A stretch of 64,000 nt of DNA from Hyalangium gracile (GTDB lineage Bacteria > Myxococcota > Myxococcia > Myxococcales > Myxococcaceae). The translations under genes and the position numbers were made by a program. Positions 42,208 to 50,923 of the stretch are shown here, in pieces. Location of the stretch: positions 248,001 to 312,000 of the forward strand of contig NZ_JAHXBG010000003.1 of NCBI RefSeq assembly GCF_020103725.1, given 5' to 3'. The stretch's first letter is position 1. Every line of letters begins with the position of its first letter. The notes beneath the pieces are model-generated. The model saw nothing but the letters and a program-made list of their open reading frames with translations, was not told the DNA's origin and ran no database searches.

Positions 42208-43983
42208 TCAGCCGAAGATGATCTGGCAGACGTTGCTGCAGGCGTCGTTGTTGTTGGTGTTGCCGTCGTCGCAGTCCTCGCCACCCTCCGGCTGGACGAC
42301 GCCGTCACCACAGCGCGGCCCATAGATGCAGCCCGGGGCGCACTGGCCGTAGCCACCGGTGTTCGTCCCGTTGTCGCACTGCTCGGGCGCCTGGACGATG
42401 CCGTCGCCGCAGGTGTTCTTGCACTCGGTGCGGCGGGTGACGAAGTTGGTGAGGGTGAGCTTGTAGTTGGACTGCGTGGTGTGGCGCTCGGCCTGGAACA
42501 CCACGGCCTCGTAGACCTTGCCCACCGTGAGCCCCAGGTCCGCCCGCTGCGACAGCGTGACGCTGCCCGTCTGCGCCCCGTGGACACCGCCGAGGTCCAC
42601 GGCCAGCTTCTTGTTGATGAACACCCAGACGTCATCGTCGCCGATGAACTCCAGCACCTCGGTGCCCTTGTACTCGAACCAGTAGCGCACCTCGCTGGTG
42701 AAGCTGAAGTTGTGGTTGTTGGTGAGGCGCTTCTCGTGCCCGGAGGCCACCCAGCCCAGGTTGTCGAGCGGGAAGAAGTTGTTGTTCGAGAACTGGTACG
42801 CGCCGCCGCTCTGCTGCCGGTCCAGCCTCAGCGTGGAGACGACGGTCTTGTTGACGTTCTGCGTGTCCACGTACCACTGCGCGAAGGACGCCGCGCTCGT
42901 GATGGTGCCGGTGCTGGAGCGAGCCAGGACCGGCTTGCCGTTCGCGCCGAGCTGGGTATTGACCGCGCCTCGATCATCGCCGCCCTTGGAGTTGAAGTCC
43001 GGGTGCACGAGGTTGTTACCGGTCACCTGGCTGTCCTGGCCGATGAAGTCCCGGTACACGATGGGGATCTCGACGAAGGCCGGCGGCTGCTCCTCGATCG
43101 TCTGACAGCTGAAGCCCGGCTCGTACTTGCACGTGGGCGAGCAGCCATCGTTGGGGCGCAGGTTGCCGTCGTCGCACTGCTCCGTGGTGTCACCGGGCAG
43201 GATCACCCCGTCTCCACACACCGCCGTGCAGGTGCCATCGTTGCAGACGGGCTCACGGACGCACAGCGGCGAGCAGCCATCGCCCATGTTGTTGTTGCCG
43301 TCGTCGCACTGCTCGGTCCCCTCCACCACGGTGTCGCCGCAGGTGGTGGTGACACAGGGCGAGCCGGGGGTCTCGCACTTGTAGCCGCGCTCCAGACGGC
43401 AGGTGGCGCTGCACCCATCTCCGGCGGTAGGCGGGTTGTCCCCGTCCTCGCAGTCCTCGTCACCGGCGATGATGCCGTCGCCGCACCTGGCGGCGTTGCA
43501 GCGGCCTCCGCCGGGCGGACACGTCCAGCCCGCCTCGATGGTGCACGTCGCGCTGCAGCCGTCGTTGGAGGTGGTGTTGCGATCGTCGCACGCCTCCGTC
43601 GACCCGGTGCGCCCGTCGCCGCACACGTTGCGGATGCACGATGCGCCCGCCGTGTCGCAGAACCAGCCGGACTCGATGGCCTTGCAGTCCGCCGCGCAGC
43701 CGTCGCCGCCGTTCTTGTTGCCGTCATCACAGGCCTCGCCGGCCTGGATCGCCCGGTCACCACACCCCAGGGGAATGGGCCCGCCATCCGGATTGCCGTT
43801 CGGGCCGCCATCCGGATTGCCGTTCGGCCCACCATCCGGGTTCCCGTTCGGCCCGCCATCCGCGCCGCTTCCCGGATCCAGATGAGGCCCGTCGGGAGGA
43901 TCTCCCACGCAGCCCACCAGTGTAATGAGAAGAGAAGTCAGAATCAGTTTTGAGAGAGCAGATCGAGGGGACTTTCCAGGCAT
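42208..43983 (-). CDS. Lipoprotein with DUF4215 cysteine-rich repeats and fibro-slime domain
   Basis: A 591-residue surface protein. The signal ends in the lipobox LVGC. A Gly/Pro/Asn/Asp tail of three GGPNGNPD-type units follows, then about five DUF4215 repeats (CGDG ... CDDGN ... DGCS ... C), a fibro-slime domain at roughly residues 300-490 (YRDFIGQDSQVTG, GDDDVWVFINKKLAVDLGG, GSVTLSQRADLGL), and two more DUF4215 repeats at the C-terminus. This order resembles surface adhesins such as the TraA type (PA14-like plus Cys repeats), but here the protein is lipid-anchored and has no C-terminal MYXO-CTERM. A role in adhesion or matrix contact is inferred. Confidence 0.85.
   Translation of the reverse strand: MPGKSPRSALSKLILTSLLITLVGCVGDPPDGPHLDPGSGADGGPNGNPDGGPNGNPDGGPNGNPDGGPIPLGCGDRAIQAGEACDDGNKNGGDGCAADCKAIESGWFCDTAGASCIRNVCGDGRTGSTEACDDRNTTSNDGCSATCTIEAGWTCPPGGGRCNAARCGDGIIAGDEDCEDGDNPPTAGDGCSATCRLERGYKCETPGSPCVTTTCGDTVVEGTEQCDDGNNNMGDGCSPLCVREPVCNDGTCTAVCGDGVILPGDTTEQCDDGNLRPNDGCSPTCKYEPGFSCQTIEEQPPAFVEIPIVYRDFIGQDSQVTGNNLVHPDFNSKGGDDRGAVNTQLGANGKPVLARSSTGTITSAASFAQWYVDTQNVNKTVVSTLRLDRQQSGGAYQFSNNNFFPLDNLGWVASGHEKRLTNNHNFSFTSEVRYWFEYKGTEVLEFIGDDDVWVFINKKLAVDLGGVHGAQTGSVTLSQRADLGLTVGKVYEAVVFQAERHTTQSNYKLTLTNFVTRRTECKNTCGDGIVQAPEQCDNGTNTGGYGQCAPGCIYGPRCGDGVVQPEGGEDCDDGNTNNNDACSNVCQIIFG
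43778..43861 (-). repeat. Three-and-a-half 24-bp units encoding a GGPNGNPD spacer
   Basis: Tandem 24-base units encode a flexible Gly/Asn/Pro/Asp spacer between the lipid-anchored Cys and the first DUF4215 repeat. Units differ at a few third positions. Copy number may vary between strains and set the distance of the domains from the membrane. Confidence 0.9.
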
Positions 43984-44127
43984 GGGGCCGATCGTGGAAG
44001 TCGGAAGCAGCGGAGTCAATCCGCACATGGATCCGTTTCATGGAGCCCTCGTGGGTCCGTGTCCTGGGATGTGGGTCCCTCCAGGGGAAACCCTGCGGCC
44101 CGAGGCGGAGACGCTAGGCTCCCGTCC

Positions 44128-44778
44128 ATGAGTGCTTGTCCTTTCTGCCAGGAGCGGATGCGCGCCAGCTTTCTCAACGGGCTTGCGCGTGAGGACTGCG
44201 AGGCATGTGGCGCCGTCTGGCTCGAGAGTGAGTTCGTCGCGAAGGTGATGGGCCGCGCGGGCTCGGAGGCGCTGCCGCGGCGCGCGAAGGGGCAGCCCGG
44301 GGAGTGCAAGGGCTGCAGCGCCCGGCTCCAGTACGTGCCGAGCTGTCCCGAGTGCGGCCGCACGGCGCCCACGTGCCCTCGGTGTGGCAGCGCGCCGCTG
44401 GCCGTCCTGGAGGCGTTCGGCATCAAGCTGGACGTGTGCGGCGGGTGCGGCGGCGTGGCGCTGGATGCCGGCGAGCTGGAGCAGCTCCACGAGACCGCCG
44501 CGGTCCACCGAGACGACGGGCTGGACCCGAGCCCCCAGGTCCAACCCGCCGCGCCCTCTCGCTGCGCCACATGCGAGCGCCACCTCAGGCCCGAGCACGC
44601 CTTCGTCTGGGAGGGACGGGCCTACTGCGGAAGCTGTGCTCCCGCGGACGCAGCGCCCTTCACCGCGGAGCTGACGAAGGCGCGCCCCAGCGAGCAGTCG
44701 AACGTCGGTGGAGACCGGCTCGGCGACACCGCCACCGAGTCCGCCCTGGTGTGGCTGTTCTCCAGGCTCTTCCGCTGA
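44128..44778 (+). CDS. Zinc-ribbon protein (zf-TFIIB-like)
   Basis: A 216-residue protein with eight CxxC knuckles: CPFC, CEAC, CKGC, CPEC, CPRC, CGGC, CATC and CGSC. This suggests four zinc ribbons, the middle ones resembling zf-TFIIB (LDVCGGCGGVALDAGELEQL). The C-terminus ends in a short hydrophobic helix (SALVWLFSRLFR). It may bind nucleic acid or act as a protein scaffold; no partner is evident. ATG 44128 is preferred over earlier in-frame starts because cysteine pairs begin directly after it. Confidence 0.78.
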   Translation: MSACPFCQERMRASFLNGLAREDCEACGAVWLESEFVAKVMGRAGSEALPRRAKGQPGECKGCSARLQYVPSCPECGRTAPTCPRCGSAPLAVLEAFGIKLDVCGGCGGVALDAGELEQLHETAAVHRDDGLDPSPQVQPAAPSRCATCERHLRPEHAFVWEGRAYCGSCAPADAAPFTAELTKARPSEQSNVGGDRLGDTATESALVWLFSRLFR

Positions 44779-44788
44779 GGAGCCGCCG

Positions 44789-44986
44789 CTACTTCTCGTC
44801 CTCTTCCTGCGCGGCGAGCGGGTACACCGTCACCACCTGCGTGTCCTTCTCGGGCGTGCTCCGCGCCGCCTCCAGCTCCTCGGGGTTGCGCGGGGCGCGC
44901 TCGGAGAAGTTGTCGTTGTGCAGGCTGCGCTGGCGCTGCTCGCTCGTGCCTCCGTAGCCCTCTCGAAGCTTCGGTTCCTTCACCAT
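44789..44986 (-). CDS. Small hydrophilic protein with strong ribosome site
   Basis: A 65-residue, highly charged protein (Glu, Arg and Asn-rich; no TM, no signal). ATG 44986 is preceded by GGGAGGGAGGCACC, one of the strongest ribosome sites in the window, which argues that it is real and well translated. A 10-base palindrome CCGTTAACGG lies 26 bases upstream (45012-45021) and may be part of its promoter or operator. It is probably disordered, as many stress- or development-related small proteins are. The family is not recognised. Confidence 0.65.
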   Translation of the reverse strand: MVKEPKLREGYGGTSEQRQRSLHNDNFSERAPRNPEELEAARSTPEKDTQVVTVYPLAAQEEDEK

Positions 44987-45147
44987 GGTGCCTCCCTCCT
45001 TCCCTGTCTGTCCGTTAACGGTTGGGACGACCGGGAGTCGCAGCAAGCAGGGAAGCCCCTCGGGCGTGACGATTCGAGGCGCGGCGGGCGCCTGTCCGCC
45101 TCCTCGCCGAGCGACGGGCGAGGAGGCCGCTGGCCCCTCCACGAGCC

Positions 45148-46248
45148 TCAGTCCAGCTCCGACATCTCCGCGCGCCAGTGGCCCCGGTGCTCGAAGGCGC
45201 GGGCGAGCTGCTCGCGCAGGGCGGCGAGGATCTTCGTGTTGCCCTCCTGCGCGTAGCCCTTCAGGGACTCCTGGCACGCCGGCACGCGGGACAGGAACTC
45301 CTTGAGCGCCTCCAGCGTGAGCTGCTTCGTGTACATCCCGTACCCGAGCTTCTCCAGGTAGAGCGCGTTGATCACCTGCTCGAACTGCCCCTCCACCGGG
45401 ATGGAGAGCAGGGGCTTGCGCAGGTACACCGCCTCGCTCATCAGCGTGTAGCCGCCGCCGGCCACCACCGCCCGCGCCGTGCGCAGGTCATCGATGAAGC
45501 CCTTCTCGCTGAAGGGCCGGTACATCAAGTTGCCGTCCACCACGTCCTGGGTGATGTCCCGGCGCAGGCCGTAGATGCGGCACGGCAGCCCGCTCTGCTC
45601 GAGGATGGCCGGCAGCTGCGTGTTCGTCGTGGACGTCTGGTACACCAGCAGGTGCTCGCCGGGCTCGGACCTGGCCTCGAGGATCTCCGGCCGGAGGATG
45701 GAGGGCGCCAGCGTGGTGCGCTCCTTGCGCACCGGCGGATAGAAGAACGTGGTGACGAGGTAGTGGAACGCCCCCGGCAGCTTCGCCTTCACGATGGCCC
45801 GCGTGGCCTCGTAGGCGTCCTCCCAGCCCGCCAGCAGCTCCGGCTCGTGTTTGCAGCGGTTGATGATCTGCATGTTGTCCACGCTGATCACCGGCAGCCG
45901 GTGCATCTTGCCGAACATGTAGCTGAAGGACTCGAAGTCGCTGACCACCACGTCCGGCTCGAACTTCTCCACCAGCTCGAAGTACTGACGGATGTTCTGC
46001 GGCCAGCCCGTCACCGCGCCCTGCAGGTTCTGCAGGAGCGTCTGCCACTTGCTCACCGAGTTGCCTTCGTAGGCCAGGGTGTAGCCCCAGATGCCGTGCA
46101 CGTTCTGGAAGCGCTTGGAGAGGTAGTCACGCGCCCGGCCGGAGACGACGATGTGGACCTCGTGCTCCCTGGTCAGTTCCTCCAGGAGCACCCGCGAGCG
46201 CGTCGCATGTCCCATGCCCTCGCCAACGACACCGTACAGGATTCGCAT
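45148..46248 (-). CDS. MurG-like GT-B glycosyltransferase
   Basis: A 366-residue glycosyltransferase of the GT28/MurG fold. It opens with MRILYGVVGEGMGHATRSR, the Gly-rich acceptor loop of this family. The C-terminal donor half contains ARAVVAGGGYTLMSEAVYLRKPLL, the UDP-sugar-binding HxGG-type segment with Gly for His, and PVEGQFEQVINALYLEKLG. It is a homologue of lipid or polysaccharide glycosyltransferases rather than MurG itself, as no mur/fts genes are near. Cytoplasmic face of the membrane is likely. It is divergent from a small membrane protein gene. Confidence 0.86.
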   Translation of the reverse strand: MRILYGVVGEGMGHATRSRVLLEELTREHEVHIVVSGRARDYLSKRFQNVHGIWGYTLAYEGNSVSKWQTLLQNLQGAVTGWPQNIRQYFELVEKFEPDVVVSDFESFSYMFGKMHRLPVISVDNMQIINRCKHEPELLAGWEDAYEATRAIVKAKLPGAFHYLVTTFFYPPVRKERTTLAPSILRPEILEARSEPGEHLLVYQTSTTNTQLPAILEQSGLPCRIYGLRRDITQDVVDGNLMYRPFSEKGFIDDLRTARAVVAGGGYTLMSEAVYLRKPLLSIPVEGQFEQVINALYLEKLGYGMYTKQLTLEALKEFLSRVPACQESLKGYAQEGNTKILAALREQLARAFEHRGHWRAEMSELD

Positions 46249-46307
46249 GGCCCGACAGCATACGGCAGGTTGTGGCGCTCGTGGCCGAGCGGTGATAGCT
46301 CCCAGGC

Positions 46308-46619
46308 ATGAGCTCCGCTCCGGACAGCGCCAGCCAGCCCCCTGGCTCCTTCCTGGGCCGCGCCGCCTTCCTCGGGCTCGCGTCCGGCATGGTCATTGGT
46401 GGCTTCTGGCTGCTGGCCCTGGGACTGCGCGGTCTCTTCTTCCCGCTGGACTGCCTGGGCCTCAGCAAGAACGAGTGCGATCTGCAGAGCGAGGCCCTGG
46501 TCCACGTCGGCCGCGTGCAGACGCTGTGCGGCGGAGCCCTCATCGCCCTGGCGCTCGCCCTCTACGTCCTGCTGCGCCCCTACCTCGGCCCGCGCGCCGC
46601 TCGGCCCACCCAGCCCTGA
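46308..46619 (+). CDS. Small membrane protein, two TM helices
   Basis: A 103-residue protein with TM segments at about 17-45 (AAFLGLASGMVIGGFWLLALG) and 73-91 (TLCGGALIALALALYVLL), separated by a short loop holding two Cys (DCLGLSKNECDLQ), probably disulphide-bonded if periplasmic. The family is not recognised. It starts 59 bases from the divergent glycosyltransferase start. Confidence 0.6.
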   Translation: MSSAPDSASQPPGSFLGRAAFLGLASGMVIGGFWLLALGLRGLFFPLDCLGLSKNECDLQSEALVHVGRVQTLCGGALIALALALYVLLRPYLGPRAARPTQP

Positions 46620-46744
46620 GCCTGCTCGCCCCGAGAGCCGCTGGCCCCGGAGCCTGCGAGCGAGCGGCCGACATGGCGCGGTGGCGTAAGGAAAGCTAAT
46701 TACCCCTAGCCTAATGCTCGCCCTTCGGTATAGGAGGCGCCCTT

Positions 46745-47638
46745 ATGCAGCTTGAATCCCTGAAGATGTTCTGTGACGTGGTGGAGACGGGCTCGTTCTC
46801 GCGCGCCGCGCAGCTCAACCACGTGACGCAGTCGGCGGTGAGCCAGCAGATCCGCGCGCTCGAGAACCGGTACGAGCAGAAGCTCCTGTCGCGCAGCGCG
46901 CGCCAGGTGACGCCCACCCCCGCGGGCGAGCGCCTGTTCCGGGGCTGCAAGGAGATCCTCGCCCGCTTCGCCGAGGTGGAGGCGGAGATCCGCGAGCAGT
47001 CCACCGAGGTGCAGGGCACCTCCACCGTGTCCACCATCTACTCGGTGGGCCTGCACGAGCTGCAGAGCGTGCAGAAGCAGCTTCTCAAGACGCACCCCAA
47101 GGTGAACATGCGCCTGAACTACCGGCGCAATGATCAGGTGTACGACGACGTCATCCTCGGGGCGGCGGAGATCGGCATCGTCGCCTACCCGCAGCCGCGC
47201 GCGGGCGTGGACATCCTCCCCTTCCGCGACGACAAGCTGGCGATCGTGTGCGCGCCCGGCCACTCCTTCGCCAGCAAGGCGAAGGTGAGCCTCACCGCCC
47301 TGTCCGGCGTGCCCTTCATCGCCTTCGATCGCGAGGCCCCCACGCGCAAGGCGCTGGACCGGCTCTTCCGCGAGAAGAACCTGGACCTCAACCCGGTGAT
47401 GGAGATGGACAACGTCGAGACCATCAAGCGCGCGGTGGAGATGGGGCTCGGGGTGGCCATCCTCCCGCTGTCCACCTGCCACGCGGAGGTGGCGGTGGGC
47501 TCGCTGGTGGTGAAGCCGTTCGCGGAGGGGCCCGTGTCCCGGCCCATCGGCCTGCTCATCCGCAAGGGCAAGTACCTGGACCGCGCGTCCGCGGCGGTGC
47601 TCGACGCCTTCAAGCTGGCGGCGCAGATCGAGGAGTAG
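46745..47638 (+). CDS. LysR-family transcriptional regulator
   Basis: A 297-residue LTTR. The N-terminal winged HTH (ETGSFSRAAQLNHVTQSAVS, residues 16-35) is followed by a linker helix and two Rossmann-like effector lobes (YDDVILGAAEIGIVAYP, VPFIAFDREAP, AVEMGLGVAILP). ATG 46745 follows AGGAGG. The upstream 46690-46735 segment is AT-richer (CTAATTA, CCTAATG, GGTATAGG) and probably carries its promoter and an autoregulatory site. The nearest other gene, an isoaspartyl peptidase, is convergent, so the target operon is not evident. Confidence 0.92.
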   Translation: MQLESLKMFCDVVETGSFSRAAQLNHVTQSAVSQQIRALENRYEQKLLSRSARQVTPTPAGERLFRGCKEILARFAEVEAEIREQSTEVQGTSTVSTIYSVGLHELQSVQKQLLKTHPKVNMRLNYRRNDQVYDDVILGAAEIGIVAYPQPRAGVDILPFRDDKLAIVCAPGHSFASKAKVSLTALSGVPFIAFDREAPTRKALDRLFREKNLDLNPVMEMDNVETIKRAVEMGLGVAILPLSTCHAEVAVGSLVVKPFAEGPVSRPIGLLIRKGKYLDRASAAVLDAFKLAAQIEE

Positions 47639-47668
47639 CCCCCACCGGGGCCGGGAGCCCGGAGCCGC

Positions 47669-48769
47669 TCACTCCCGGAAGATGGCCACGAAGGGCGTGC
47701 CGTCCTCGCCCATGTAGCCGCGATACATGCCGGGGGAGTTGAAGGGCATGGCCACGTTGCCGTGCGCGTCCATGGCGATGACGCCGCCCTCCCCGCCGGC
47801 CTTCACCAGCACGTCCATCACCACGGCGTGGGCGGACTCCAGCAGCGGCAGCTGCTGGTACTCCATGCGAGCGCAGATGTCGCGCGCCACGGTGTAGCGG
47901 ATGAAGTACTCGCCGTGCCCCGTGGACGAGACGGCGCAGCGCGCGCTGGCGTAGGTGCCGGCGCCGATGATGGGCGCGTCCCCCACGCGGCCATAGCGCT
48001 TGTTCGTCATGCCGCCCGTGGAGGTGCCCGCCGCCAGGTTGCCCTCCTGATCGAGCGCCACCGCGCCCACCGTGCCGAACTTCTCCTCTCCGGTGGCCGG
48101 ATCCCGGCTCGGCCCCAGGGTGGAGGGCGGCTGGCCCTGGGAGGCCTTCTCCTTCTCCAGCGCCCTCTGGAGCTGCTCCCATCGCTCCTCGGTGCGGAAG
48201 TACTCGGGCGGCACCAGCTCCACGCCCTGCTCCCTGGCGAAGGCCTCCGCGCCCTCTCCCACCATCATCACGTGCGGCGAGTTCTCCATCACCTTGCGCG
48301 CCAGCGCGATGGGGTTCTTCACGTGATGGAGCCCCGCGACAGCGCCCGCCCGCAACGTCCTGCCGTCCATGATGGAGGCGTCCAGCTCGTTCCTGCCCTC
48401 GTGGCTGAAGACGGCGCCCTTGCCGGCGTTGAAGAGGGGCGAGTCCTCCAGGATGCGGATGGCGGCGCCCACCGCATCCAGGCTGGAGCCGCCTCGCGCG
48501 AGGACGGCGTGCCCGGCCTGGAGCGCCTCGGTGAGCTTCGCGCGGTAGGCAGCCTCCTTCTCGGCCGAGAGCGTCTCCCGGCGGATGACGCCGGCGCCTC
48601 CGTGGATGACGATGCCCCACTGGAGCTTGCGCGGCGCAGGTGCCTCGAGCGCCAGGGCCGCCTCGTCCCTCTCGGCGGCCTGCCGGGAGGCGCACCCCAG
48701 CAGCGGCAGCAGGACCATGAGCACGCCGAGCACGCGCGTGCGACAGAGTGATACAGACAGAGCAGGCAT
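47669..48769 (-). CDS. Isoaspartyl peptidase / L-asparaginase (type III) lipoprotein
   Basis: A 366-residue Ntn-hydrolase of the T2 family that matures by self-cleavage before Thr 233 in FGTVGAVALD and then hydrolyses isoaspartyl dipeptides or asparagine. Other family parts are IVIHGGAG, FNAGKGAV, ELDASIMDG and TSTGGMTNKRYGRVGD. The N-terminal signal with lipobox LLGC (Cys 26) predicts export and lipid anchoring, which is unusual for this mostly cytoplasmic family. A nutritional role on prey-derived peptides would fit. ATG 48769 is used. Confidence 0.88.
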   Translation of the reverse strand: MPALSVSLCRTRVLGVLMVLLPLLGCASRQAAERDEAALALEAPAPRKLQWGIVIHGGAGVIRRETLSAEKEAAYRAKLTEALQAGHAVLARGGSSLDAVGAAIRILEDSPLFNAGKGAVFSHEGRNELDASIMDGRTLRAGAVAGLHHVKNPIALARKVMENSPHVMMVGEGAEAFAREQGVELVPPEYFRTEERWEQLQRALEKEKASQGQPPSTLGPSRDPATGEEKFGTVGAVALDQEGNLAAGTSTGGMTNKRYGRVGDAPIIGAGTYASARCAVSSTGHGEYFIRYTVARDICARMEYQQLPLLESAHAVVMDVLVKAGGEGGVIAMDAHGNVAMPFNSPGMYRGYMGEDGTPFVAIFRE

Positions 48770-49009
48770 GTAGGGGTTATCCCACTCCACACATCCCCTG
48801 GCAGCCGAAATCACATCCAGGTGTCGCGGGACCTTGCGGTTGCTGGCCCAAGCGTCCGCTCCTGACCATGAGAGAAATCCTGCGTTGCAATGGCAGCGCA
48901 AAACCTCTCGCCGTCCTCCAGACCACTTGCGTGGTGATATCTCGTTTATGGATCATGATTTATCTGCGACACCGGGTTGCAGTCCATCCAGCGAGCACAT
49001 CTTCAGATC

Positions 49010-50899
49010 ATGGCAACTCATCCATCCCGTGAGCTGGATTCGCCCTCCCCCGGGGCGCAGCCCGCGCCCCGCGAAGAGAACTCGTGGCTCCTGAGACGGC
49101 TGGACTCGCTGCTCTCGCCGGAGCTGCGCAGGGCCTCGCCCACGGCTCTCGTCCGTCACCGCTTCCTCGTGGGGGCCGCCAGCTTCCTGCTGTTCTTCAC
49201 CCTGGTGTACCTGCTGTCCGCCCTGGTCACGCCCTCCAAGGCGGTGCCGCCGCTCCTGGCCACCATGGGCTACCTCGCCACCCTGGTCGTGGCCCGCGGG
49301 GCGCGCACGCTCGTGGCCCCGGCGATGGTCCTCGTGGTGACGCTCGGGATCGGCATGGTGGGCTCCGTGTTCATGACCCTGTCTCCGAACGCCAGCGTGC
49401 ACGCCACGACCATGCTGCTGCCCGCGCTGGCGGCGTACCTGCTCGGGCCCCGCCTGGGCCTGCTCATGACCGGGGTCTTCATCCTGGCCCTGATGGTGTG
49501 CTTCCCGCTCTACCTCCTGCACCAGGGCATCGCCTATGCGGCGGCGCCCACGCACATCGGGCCCTCGCACTTCTTCGGCGGGCTGGCCTTCCTGGGCGCC
49601 TGGTGGCTGGGCTCGCTCAACAGCACCGCTCGGGACGCGGCACAGCACTCGCTGGAGAGCACGCTGAGGGTGCTCCGTGAGAGCGAGGGCAAGCTGAGCA
49701 GCGTCATCGAGAGCACCGATGACGTGGTGATCTCGCTGGACGCCCAGGGGCGGGTGATCACCGCCAACTCCTCGGCGCAGCGCATGTATCAGCAGCGCCT
49801 GGGCACGCCGCTCCACCCGGGGCAGCCGCTGCTGCCGAGCGGACATGAGCGCGCCAGGCTCTGGGAGCTGCGCCTCTCCCAGGTGATGCAGGGCGAGCGC
49901 CTGCGCGTCGAGGAGGAGCACCTCATCGGCGAGCGCCGCGTGGCGCTGGACATCAGCCTCAGCCCCATCCTGGGCGAGGAAGGCCGGCCCGTGGGGATGA
50001 CCATCTTCGGCCGTGACATCACCACCCGGAAGGAGGCCGAGGCGCGCCTGGGCGAGATGCACCGCACGCTGGTGGATGTCTCCCGTCAGGCGGGCATGGC
50101 GGAGGTGGCCACCGGCGTGCTCCACAACGTGGGCAACACCCTCAACAGCGTCAACATCTCCGCCTCCCTCCTCACCGACCAGCTGCGCAAGTCCCGGCTC
50201 ACCAACCTGGCCAAGGCCATCCAGCTGCTGCGCGAGAACACCGCCGACTTCACCGCCTTCCTCACGCGGGACCCCCAGGGCCGCAAGCTGCCCCACTACC
50301 TCATCGCCTTGTCGGATCAGCTCCAGGAGGAGCGCGAGTCCATGATCCACGAGATGGCCTCGCTGAGCGAGAGCGTGGACCACATCAAGTCCATCGTCAG
50401 CATGCAGCAGAAGCACGCGCGCGCCGCCGGCGCGGTGGAGGAGGTGGCCGTGCCTCGGCTCATCGACGAGGCGCTGCGCCTGCACGCGGTGTCCTTCGAG
50501 CGCCACGGCATCCGCATCGAGCGCGACTACGCCCAGGTCCCCTCCATCTCCGTGGATCGCCACAAGCTGCTGCAGATCCTCATCAACCTGCTGAGCAACG
50601 CGCGCCATGCGCTGATGGACAGCCCCCAGCAGGACAAGCGGCTGACCATCCACGTGCGGCGGGAGCCCGAGGGCGAACGGATGCTCATCCAGGTGGAGGA
50701 CAACGGCGTCGGCATCTCCCCGGAGCACCTGCCCCAGCTGTTCACCCAGGGCTTCACCACCAAGAAGGAAGGGCACGGCTTCGGCCTGCACATCAGCGCC
50801 CTGGCCGCCACGGAGATGAAGGGCCGGCTCTTCTGCGAGAGTCCGGGCCCAGGCCAGGGCGCCACCTTCACGCTCGAGCTGCCACTGGAGACCTCTTGA
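49010..50899 (+). CDS. Membrane sensor histidine kinase with PAS domain
   Basis: A 629-residue kinase. Residues about 50-200 form five or six TM helices, a MASE-like membrane sensor. A PAS domain follows (about 228-340, SVIESTDDVVISLDAQGRVI). The phosphoacceptor segment is GVLHNVGNTLNSV with His 372, the 'HNVGN' class frequent in myxobacteria. The ATP-binding part has the N-box INLLSNARHAL, DNGVGI and FTTKKEGHGFGLH. There is no receiver domain and no adjacent response regulator, so it is an orphan kinase. The start at ATG 49010 is preferred over TTG 48977. Confidence 0.9.
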   Translation: MATHPSRELDSPSPGAQPAPREENSWLLRRLDSLLSPELRRASPTALVRHRFLVGAASFLLFFTLVYLLSALVTPSKAVPPLLATMGYLATLVVARGARTLVAPAMVLVVTLGIGMVGSVFMTLSPNASVHATTMLLPALAAYLLGPRLGLLMTGVFILALMVCFPLYLLHQGIAYAAAPTHIGPSHFFGGLAFLGAWWLGSLNSTARDAAQHSLESTLRVLRESEGKLSSVIESTDDVVISLDAQGRVITANSSAQRMYQQRLGTPLHPGQPLLPSGHERARLWELRLSQVMQGERLRVEEEHLIGERRVALDISLSPILGEEGRPVGMTIFGRDITTRKEAEARLGEMHRTLVDVSRQAGMAEVATGVLHNVGNTLNSVNISASLLTDQLRKSRLTNLAKAIQLLRENTADFTAFLTRDPQGRKLPHYLIALSDQLQEERESMIHEMASLSESVDHIKSIVSMQQKHARAAGAVEEVAVPRLIDEALRLHAVSFERHGIRIERDYAQVPSISVDRHKLLQILINLLSNARHALMDSPQQDKRLTIHVRREPEGERMLIQVEDNGVGISPEHLPQLFTQGFTTKKEGHGFGLHISALAATEMKGRLFCESPGPGQGATFTLELPLETS

Positions 50900-50923
50900 A
50901 GCCGAAGGCTGCGCCGCCCACCG

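Noticed and set aside
43778-43861. Short regular repeats that might be a CRISPR array
   Set aside because: They are contiguous in-frame 24-bp units without spacers and encode a protein linker.
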